NCBI GenBank assembly: GCA_034190875.2
Contig: CM067351.1
Coordinates: forward strand, 8,109,634 to 8,173,633
Reading direction: 5' to 3'
DNA length: 64,000 nt
From: Urechis unicinctus
Lineage: Eukaryota > Annelida > Polychaeta > Xenopneusta > Urechidae
This document shows, one piece after another, positions 56,530-64,000 of the stretch. A program made the position numbers and the translations under genes. Positions within the stretch are counted from its first letter, which is position 1; the number at the start of each line of letters is the position of its first letter. Under the pieces are notes generated by a model. It saw only the letters and a program-made list of their open reading frames with translations, searched no databases and was not told the origin of the DNA.

Positions 56530-57284
56530 ACGACTCCCTTTAGCCCTTCCAGAAGCTGTGATATAGTGCGCTGGAATATTTCCGGTGCTGAGCTTATCCC
56601 AAAGGGCAGGCGATTGAAGCAGAAACGCCCGAAGGGTGTGACAAAGGTTGTTAGCAATCTTGAGTCATTGTCCAATGCAATCTGCCAGAATCCAGAATTG
56701 GCATCTAGTTTAGAGTAGATGCAGCTGTCTTGTAGCTTCGCAAGATTTTCATCCACACATGCCATTGGGTGGACCTCACTTTTGACTGCTTTATTAAGTG
56801 CTGTAAGATCTACACAGATGCGCACTTTAGCGTTGGGCTTAGGAACGCACACCATACCCGAGCACCATTCTGTTGGTTCACTCACTGCAGAAATAACACC
56901 ATCTTTCACCCTCTTCACCAGTGGATGGGGAACTCGCCTGGGTGTATATAGGCAGGTATGAATTGTGTCAGGGCGTAGATGTATCTTTATTTCCTTCTTA
57001 AGCTTGCCTAGTCCGATAAAGGTTTGAGGGAACTCTTGCTTGAAATCGGGAACGGTCTCCATAGAGTACACAGGGGATGATGGTGTCAGGAGAGTGAGAG
57101 ACTGGATTGCTGTTTTGCTGAGCAAATTGTGTTTCTGTCCCTTCATGACATAGACTGTCTCTGTAACTGAAGCATCACCCGTTTTCCACTGTGCTTGATT
57201 CAGTTCACCACAGATTAAGTGTGAGAGTGGTACATCTCCTGGTCCTCTAAATTCTGTGGGTTGGAGTGGGTTGGAGTGTAACAT
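56469..57284 (-). pseudogene. Gypsy-type reverse transcriptase
   Basis: A 271-codon frame from ATG 57284. The first 20 or so residues continue the protease region. The RT domain spans about residues 100-261. It has the VPHPLVKRVKDGV segment (118-130), a VRICVDLTALNK fingers motif (154-165), motif A LDANSGFWQI (193-202, catalytic Asp 194), motif B RLPFGISSAP (225-234), and motif C HMDD (254-257) with both Asp residues present and His in place of the usual Tyr. After motif C the frame drifts to a TAA at 56471-56469, while homology continues in another frame from 56529. The enzyme would copy element RNA into DNA in the intact parent. The core here is well preserved, so insertion may be fairly recent. 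Symbol not assigned. Confidence 0.92.
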
Positions 57285-57828
57285 GTTTTAGCCAAGGAGT
57301 AGAGTCACTGATTATGGTCACTTTAGCTCCAATATCTAGTTTAAAACTCGTAGGGTTGTCGTTGACATGTAGATCTGCAGACCAAAAGTTATCTGGTATG
57401 GAGTTGAATTCTCCCAAGAACTGTGATTCCATGCTCAAAGCTATATTAACATAGTCAACATTTGAGTTCATTTCGTTGATTGATTTGAATGATCTGCAGA
57501 CAGCAGAGTAATGTCCTTTCTTTTTGCATTTATTGGAGATAGCTTCCTTAGCAGGGCAGTAAGATCTCTTATGGCAAGGACGTTTACCACACCAGTGACA
57601 GGCTGACTGTCTGTTATTCTGGCTTTTTATCTGACCTTGACATTGACATCGACTTTGAGGTCGAATTGAAGGTTTGGAGTTTGTATGTACTTCTTTCTGT
57701 GATTTCAGATGGTTTTCTGACTGCTGTTTGCTTTTCCTGTACAAGTAGTCAGCAAATGCAGGTGTGATCCCTGACAAGGATTGCTTGTGGGACTTCGAGA
57801 GTTCGCTAGCCCGTAACAGCTCAATACA
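57247..57828 (-). pseudogene. Gag C-terminus (nucleocapsid) and aspartic protease
   Basis: In frame with gag and directly after its TGA. From 57777 the track reads a basic, Gln/Ser/Lys-rich linker. First knuckle CHWCGKRPCHKRSYC lies near residues 60-74, with displaced His spacing. The second is NKCKKKGHYSAVC near residues 82-94, whose first Cys appears replaced by Ser. The protease segment is FKLDIGAKVTII (residues about 144-155); the family's catalytic D-T/S-G is D-I-G here, so the enzyme would be inactive. Just after SDSTPW the frame is destroyed by a perfect 10-base tandem duplication (57258-57267 and 57268-57277), which shifts the reading into the RT frame. Confidence 0.85.
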
Positions 57829-58347
57829 TCACCTGAGGTCTGAAACAGGTCTTTCATGAAGAAGTCTGTCCCTGCATGCATCATCTGTAGTCCCAATAAC
57901 TAATCGATCCCAAATAAGGCTGTCTTTCAGGGTTCCAAACTCACATGATTCTGCAAGTTGACGGAGTTTTATCAGAAACTCATCAGCTGTTTCTCCTTTC
58001 TGAACGGCTGTGTTGAATTTGAACCGTTCGCACAGCACATGCTTTTCAGGAATGAAGTGAGCTCGTAATGCATCAAGAATTTGCTTGGGATTCTTTTTGT
58101 TCTCCACTGTGAGAGTCGGGAGACTGTTCATGACTTTCAGGCATTCTGTCCCCATCACGGAGCACAATGTTGCCGCATCTTGTAGGCCCCCAGCCTCGTT
58201 GACAGTTGTATCTTCATTTGTCAACTTTTTATCAAGCTCAGTGGCAAAACTGTAGTACTCCCAAGCTGTTTCAAAGTCTCGCCAATCGCTAGCCACATCC
58301 CCAACCAATGCCATAGGTGAAGGTGCTGGAATATGGTTAGTTGCCAT
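57829..58347 (-). pseudogene. Retrotransposon gag, N-terminal part
   Basis: ATG at 58347 (context CCATGG on plus) begins MATNHIPAPSP; a longer frame to 58377 exists but the Kozak context and family pattern favour 58347. The 172 codons include an SDWRDFETAWEYYSFATEL segment, an alpha-helical KQILDALRAHFIPEKHVLCE region, and FNTAVQKGETADEFLIKLRQL. These are typical of the structural Gag of K02A2.6-like Gypsy elements, which forms particles that package the element RNA. A TGA (57831-57829) interrupts it after PVSDLR; the frame continues cleanly for at least 17 codons (CIELLRASELS), so this is a point mutation rather than the natural end. Confidence 0.85.
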
Positions 58348-58567
58348 GGTTATCTCGAATATTTGACAGCTGATCAAATATGTTATGGGCTTCTTGTTTT
58401 TTCGTCGCTCTTCTAATCGAATGGATTTTGTAGCAATCTTTTACTTCAGTCTGCACCGTGCTTAGCGTACATGTGTTAAAGCTAAATTATACTACGTAGT
58501 TACCCACTATGCTCATTCACCTAAAGTGATAGTAAATGGCATGTGAACGCTGTTAGCATGGGTTGAA

Positions 58568-58580
58568 ACCGCTGCCACCA
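58568..58580 (-). other. Primer-binding site, tRNA-Leu type
   Basis: The minus strand reads TGGTGGCAGCGGT. This is complementary to the 3' end of a metazoan tRNA-Leu(AAG) with its CCA, as I recall that sequence. It lies directly after a ...TACAACA LTR end and 221 bases before the gag ATG, which fixes element orientation. Confidence 0.75.
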
Positions 58581-58646
58581 TGTTGTAATCAGACGATGGC
58601 CATGCTGGTAGCGTGAGCTATCTTTTATTAACCCGTCACATTATAG
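58581..58646 (-). repeat. 3' end of the 5' LTR (outer edge unknown)
   Basis: The LTR ends ...GATTACAACA on the minus strand, giving the canonical CA terminus adjacent to the primer site. An AATAAA polyadenylation signal is at 58629-58624 and a TATAAT-like box near 58645-58640. Only one LTR is present, so the other boundary cannot be set by comparison. Confidence 0.55.
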
Positions 58647-61600
58647 CAAAGTATGAACGAACACTACATCAAACAGCAGGGATACAACAGGATGGAGAGA
58701 AGAGGTGAGTTTACCAAACAATGCAGGTCAAATAGTTCATTGGGATGTTCCAATAAACATGGTTGATAGATTCAGCGGGATGATATAAAAACATTTTTAA
58801 GTATTTTAAGCATGGCAACAGTTTCTGTCACACACGCCAAATAGCTGTTAATCGTGCAAATGACTACAGCAGTCCAATTGAATTTGTGAATCAGGTTAAT
58901 TCCATATCGACTAACTTAAAAAAACGTGACCTACTCAGACTCGCCAACCTTTGACAAATTCGCAATATGAAATCTCCCAAACACGCGGATCGTTACAATG
59001 GCGCCGAAGCTATATGGCGTTGACAGATTTGTGTGGGTCAATTGCGACCTTCTTGACAAACTACCAATTATACATTATTCACACATGATTTTACACTGTT
59101 GGATCATTGAATACCATATAATAACAAAACACTTGATATAAAAACACGATCGAAGCTACAAAATATCACTCTTTGATCCTAGCCATGATAATCTGACTAT
59201 GAACTTTGACACTAGATGAGCGACAGATCGGTGAAATATAGAGCGAAAAACTTGCAGACGATTACTAAAGTCAAGTCACATAAAATTGCTAATCTGACAA
59301 ATGATGATCATTAAATCAAATTTTTAATTTTTTTGTCACAGCCTTGGTTAAGAATGATATGATTGTTACAGTATTTCGGCTAATCATGACATTTCATAAA
59401 TTACGAAACTCGTAAACAATAACTCTACATTAGGCCGCTTACTTCGTGAATTCACCGAAAGCATAGAAATTTGTTGTTAAATACGGATTTCTCCAACAAA
59501 TACATTTTGACATGGACGGAAAAGAAGCTGTGTCGGTAAAATAATATACTATCTCTATTACTGCGTGTTCTGTATTACCTAATCCGCGTTTTACCCCTAC
59601 CCAGACCGAATTTATATCCTTGTCCTTGATCAGCTGATTCACAATTTAGGCGTTAGCAGCATTCGTTTCAATACTGTTGGATGGTTCTGTTAAGCTGAAA
59701 AACAAATTGTTGTTTGACAGACTTGTTTGGCTATTATAGCTAAGTCTGTTCGTTGATATGTAAATGCAAAGAGAACTTGACTATGAAACATCAACTTAAC
59801 AATTTTAAAATTAATAGTTGCCCTTCACTAGGCTTCTGCCATGAAGATAGATGTGATGTTATATGTTATAGTCAGACATAATCATAATGTGTATGGTGCT
59901 GCACCGTTTGGCAAGTTGTGAAGAGACTAAAGTTGCAGCACCATTGATGGTTTTAACTGCCCTGCATGATTTGCATGGTAGGTTTTATAAATTTATCAAC
60001 ACATATCAGTGGCTGCTTATCCACTGTCACTTTGGGTTTCATAAACTTTACAATTGCCAATTGTCTTAATATGATAGACCTCAAATGTCAATGGGTCCTC
60101 AGATTGCAATTATAAACAATACTTGGGGGTAGTCATATTTCTGAGCTAAATTGTAAAGAGGTTGTCGATGTCATGATCAAATATCAATTACAATTTGAAG
60201 TCACAACATCACATGCAAATTAGGCTGTTGCCTATCCAGGCAATGGCCAATGTGATGGTCTATTAAAAGAGGGAATAAGTTGATGGTGCAAATACAGACT
60301 TGAAAGTGTCAAATATCACCAGAGGGTCACCTAATAAAAATAACACCAGTCATTAAAAAAACAGCCTCTGAACTGCATAACTATTTGATTGCATAATCAA
60401 TGAGCATCTGTGCTATACAAACCATGACTATGATTATTATGTAATTTGACAGTAGATAATATTAAATGTTCTCAGCTGAACAGCTGATGTGGCCTCACAT
60501 AAGTTTCCTGTAGCTCTAAAATAATCTCTCTTATTGTTCTGTGCATCTTTCTGAAGATGTCCTGGTCAATCTAAAACCTGCTGAGGTGCTGCAATCTTGA
60601 GTTCAACAGCAATTTAGTCTGTAAAACATTTATGGTCACCATCTTATACAAAATGCATGTGACACTATTCATTTGACACTACCCGCACACACAACCTCAC
60701 CCCTGGAGTTGTTCTACACCATTCATTCAGACAAATGGTAGGTTATAGCTTTTCCAGCAAGGAACACTACCTAACATTCTGTGGGATGACCCATCAATCT
60801 GAACCACACATCTCTTGCCTCCAGTTATGGTTGAATAATAGAACTGTTATCTCTGGGTTAGTGGTGCCAAGTAATTTGCGTAATATGTGTACATGTTGAT
60901 TGTTTCAGGGAAGAAAGAAGTTCTTAAGTCACAGCTGTTAATGGGACCTTCCCTTCTCGGAACAAAATATGAATGAGCAGCTCAAGTTCCAATGGGCCTT
61001 GCACCATCTCTTAAATATGTTTGAAATGTCATTAACTATGCATAATTGTAATGAGCTGTGCTGGTTCCAAATGGATGTGTCCCAAACTCTTAATTGTGCT
61101 TAGAATGTAAATAAACATGCATAATTGTCATGCAAGTGACCTTTTTAATCACTATATAGTTTATAGACAATATCACACATGCCCAGTTAATGATGCACTA
61201 ATATTTCATCATAGCTTTTGACAGTAAAAAACGATTTTTAAACTATGTCTACCCATGGTCTCAATGTTAAAATTATGTTAACCAGTGGCCTTACTTGCTC
61301 CATAGCTGTGATATTAATGTTGTATTACCTGCATTTCAAATCCAACCCCTTTAAACAAATTATGGCCATATGAAACCTGTCCCCTAGGAAGAACTATGAA
61401 TGTATTACTATAGCAGATGATATAATCAGAAATAACAGAGATAGCGGTAGTATCATTATGTTATTAGTGTATAAAACTAGAGCAAAAAAAGCATGCCTGT
61501 CTGTGAGCTACATTGGATGATTAAGCGTTATGATGAACCACGAAGACGCCTCCATGGACAAACAAACAGCTGAAGAATGGGAGCTACAGGGATTTATATT

Positions 61601-62139
61601 AATCGTCTATTACTCTAACTACCTCAGTGTTGATATATTAGTAGCAGAGGATGATCCATATGCGGAGTGTGTGCAAGATTAGGGCTTAACCTCGCTTGCA
61701 ACATCGAAGATCACTTAGCGACGGAGCGTATAGGTCTCGGACAGGATGTGGAATGATACTGAAGTATGTTCGTGTTTTCTCAATGATAGGAAAGCCGACC
61801 CCTTCTGTCAAGTTCATATTTAGACTCTCGACATATTGGGCGTTTCATCCCACGACTTCCAGTTTCACAGTGTGTGTATCTCGGTGTAGATATATCTATT
61901 CATGCGCCTGACCAGGCACTCGAAAGCGCCAGACATTTAGAGCCTTTGCTGCTCCATGTTTGAATTACGTTAGATAGTACTTCCTTCAATATGAAATAAA
62001 GGAATCGTCGTTAATTAAACATGCATTGCCCCTTAACTGCACATTAATTCTATTGCTTATTATCATTTCAAATTAAGATTCCCCGTCATACAGACAGGGA
62101 TGAAAGACACAGCAAGTTCACCACACTGGCGCATAATGG
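58647..62139. other. Right-hand spacer with few repeats
   Basis: No gene recognised; open frames are at most about 70 codons. It may contain the rest of the LTR at its left edge. The segment 60961-61140 holds a degenerate duplication, listed separately. Confidence 0.4.
60961..61140. repeat. Two degenerate tandem units of about 75-105 bases
   Basis: Two halves share a GGTTCC/AGTTCCAA(A/T)GG start, a CTCTTAA(A/T)T(A/G)TG(C/T)TT segment and an AACTATGCATAATTGTAATG end (second unit AACATGCATAATTGTCATG). Non-coding. Confidence 0.55.
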
Positions 62140-62470
62140 TTGGTTTTTGTTGAGTCCCAAAGCGTTTGGGTTTCTGTTATATGCCAAAATAGTAGGTTTT
62201 TTGTGTTGTCCCAAAATGTTTTTTTGCTATGCTCCAAATAGTTGATTTTTTACATATCCCTTGTACCCGAAAGATTTTGGAACACCCATTTGGTACACAA
62301 AATATATAAATTTGATAAATCAATGAAAATCCAAGATTAGTTTACGAAACCGAAACATGTTACCGACAGATCAACAGAAAACAAGAAATAATCATCATAT
62401 TGACTATATGTTTTGTCGCCTCCAATATCCCAAAATGGTTGTTTTTTTTGCTACATGTCCAAAATGGTCG
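62140..62470 (+). repeat. Degenerate tandem repeat with TCCCAAAATGG core
   Basis: About six imperfect units of 28-35 bases with core TCCCAAAATGGTTGTTTTTT (variants AGTCCCAAAGCG, GTCCCAAAATG, GCTCCAAATAG, ATCCCAAAATGG, GTCCAAAATGG). Unrelated sequence at 62263-62424 interrupts them. Confidence 0.6.
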
Positions 62471-62476
62471 CATTCG

Positions 62477-62514
<38 letters not shown>

Positions 62515-62826
62515 TATATATAGATATATATATCTAGAGATATATATATATATAAATATATATATATAGAGATATATAGAGAGAGATATAGATATAGATC
62601 TCTAAAGAGAGATCTATAGACATATATATATAGATATATATAAATATTATATATATGTATATATGTATATATATACACATACATATTTTATATATATATA
62701 TATTCATATACATATAAATATATACTTATATATATATTTATATATATATGCACATATATGTTCATATAAATCTGTATATATATATATATATATATATATA
62801 AATATATTTATAAATATATATATATA

Positions 62827-62866
<40 letters not shown>

Positions 62867-63030
62867 CGTCGATATATAGTTATATATATATGTATATTGA
62901 CATATATGTTTTATATAACATACATCCAAAAATATATATACATATATATGCGTATGAACATAAATGCGCGTATATGTATATATATCTTATTATATGTATA
63001 TATACACCTACATATATTTACATCTATATT
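62477..63030. repeat. Degenerate AT/GATA-type low-complexity tract
   Basis: About 550 bases of TATA interspersed with AGATATATAG, AAATATAT and CATATATG variants. Near 62599 a short perfect palindrome (AGATCTCTAAAGAGAGATCT) lies in it. All frames are artefactual. Confidence 0.95.
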
Positions 63031-63113
63031 CATACGTTCTTTTTTATTTAACTATATTCAAATTGCATCCCTAATCGATTCATTATATTTTATTGGCAGT
63101 TATGTTTAATTAT

Positions 63114-63174
63114 TTTCTGTACAATCCCTATTTTTTTGTACAATCCCTATTTTCTGTACAATACCTATTTATAG
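63114..63174. repeat. Short minisatellite, inverted counterpart of 17547
   Basis: Three units of the 18-20 base sequence TTCTGTACAATCCCTATTT, the middle unit with extra T residues. Confidence 0.8.
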
Positions 63175-63484
63175 CCTAGCAGCTCCTTCTGCCACATACG
63201 TTGCGTATCAGGCGTCGGTTTTGCAATTGTCGGTGGAAGGTAGATGATAACACGTCGAAATATTGGTATAGGGGTGTTGTAGCTGTTTAAATTTATAACA
63301 ATGATATTCCATGCAATGCTTTATATACCACGTGTAACAGAGTTAATAACCAGGCGAGGGTTTATCATCTAACTCCACGGGCGATAGTCCAAAAACAACT
63401 GCATGATGCTTCGTGTGTGTGCATTAAATGGTAGGATTAAATTTTAGAAAATAGAACCCGGCAGTATTTTCGGTAAGGGGGGGT

Positions 63485-63518
63485 TGTGTGTGTGTGTGTG
63501 TGTGTGTGTCAGTGTGTG
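63485..63518. repeat. (TG)n run at the arm junction
   Basis: About 12 TG units plus an interrupted tail, exactly between the two matching blocks of the right arm. Confidence 0.95.
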
Positions 63519-64000
63519 TAGCAAATATAACCCGCCAATGATACATGTTTTCGGTAACGATGAGTGCAGCTTCGCAACAGGCGAACTTCAAGTGAAAACC
63601 TTGGTCATCATCAATATATGTTCACTGTGCATCATGTTATCGTTTTATCAAGAATATCGTCATGAATGCAAATGAATGGTATAAAATCGAGCCTTAAAAA
63701 TGAGGTTGTTCCTCTGTATCAATGTTCACCTTTAACCTATGGTCTCATTATTGTGATGTGCACCCCTGGGGGGCTTTTACTCTATTGCTTTTACTTTCCG
63801 ATATCTGTGGTATATTTGCATGTGGCCCAGTACACAGGGCATCGATCTGACGCAATGTTAAATAGCCAGACGCCAATGTAATATATGCTACTGTGTTCTT
63901 TATCCTCATCGACCTTGGCCGTAAATTCCCGTGTCCAGTGCTACTGAGGATCTGCGTCTGTATCCATGGCTGCTATAACAATAGGGTTTCAATTCAGCTG

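Larger units (their letters stand above)
55952..58646 (-). mobile_element. 5' portion of a Ty3/Gypsy-type LTR retrotransposon, decayed
   Basis: Order on the minus strand: LTR end, primer-binding site, 220-base leader, gag with zinc knuckles, aspartic protease, reverse transcriptase, start of RNase H. Integrase and the 3' LTR are absent. The protein style (Gag without a capsid-type major homology region that I can see, two knuckles, GFWQI and LPFGI motifs in RT) resembles K02A2.6-like Gypsy elements common in cnidarians and molluscs. Breaks: a TGA in gag, a 10-base tandem duplication after the protease, a frameshift just after the RT catalytic motif, and truncation in RNase H beside a 25-base tandem repeat (55952-56001). 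The outer LTR edge beyond 58646 is not determined. Confidence 0.9.
63095..64000. repeat. Right arm of the inverted repeat, truncated by the window edge
   Basis: 63095-63335 is the reverse complement of about 17395-17605. From 63520 to the window end is the reverse complement of 15475-15000. About 1.9 kb of the left arm is missing, replaced by 63336-63519, which ends in a (TG)n run. Confidence 0.85.

Overview
The window looks like intergenic, repeat-dense DNA from an invertebrate animal nucleus. Four things point that way. It is AT-rich and has very long dinucleotide and tetranucleotide microsatellites. It holds a tRNA-derived SINE with RNA polymerase III A and B boxes, and a decayed Ty3/Gypsy-type LTR retroelement with a tRNA-Leu-type primer site. 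It has almost no long open frames, and a 5' splice-site-like signal follows one coding fragment. A lophotrochozoan, perhaps a gastropod mollusc, is my best guess. It rests on recollection of a (GTGA)n-headed gastropod repeat resembling 38984-39180, so it is weak. I see no intact protein-coding gene, no rRNA or functional tRNA gene, no operon and no CRISPR array.

Layout. A long repeat dominates. Copy A (827-13391) and copy C (35541-53081) are collinear, in the same orientation and very similar. Copy B (30546-34200) is a shorter, more diverged copy of the middle part. A much older fragment lies at about 18170-18600. Copy C differs from A by three large extra segments (37733-39998, 48448-50232, 50429-52452) and several losses. 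In A, two sites carry (AT)n tracts of about 180-190 bases; in C one of these is the site of a 2.3-kb extra segment and the other is only a few repeats. The left edge shared by A and C falls at the far end of a minus-strand SINE. Between A and B lie single-copy-looking sequence, scattered old repeats, and an AT-rich inverted-repeat cluster (22601-23046). A separate inverted repeat pairs 15000-17605 with 63095-64000 and runs off the right edge.

Coding remnants. On the minus strand at about 55952-58646 is a 5' portion of a Gypsy-type retrotransposon: LTR end, primer site, gag, protease, reverse transcriptase and part of RNase H. It has one stop, two frameshifts and mutated protease and zinc-knuckle residues, and no integrase or 3' LTR. 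The extra segment at 48448-50232 holds a CpG-containing promoter-like block, two plus-strand exon-like fragments that resemble the intracellular (ballast-like) domain of P2X7-like proteins, and a convergent minus-strand terminal exon I cannot name. Copies A and C also share a frameshifted open frame with an AT-hook-like KRGRPR motif.

Nothing here works together as a pathway. The window is best read as layered mobile-element insertion and segmental duplication, with microsatellite expansion on top.
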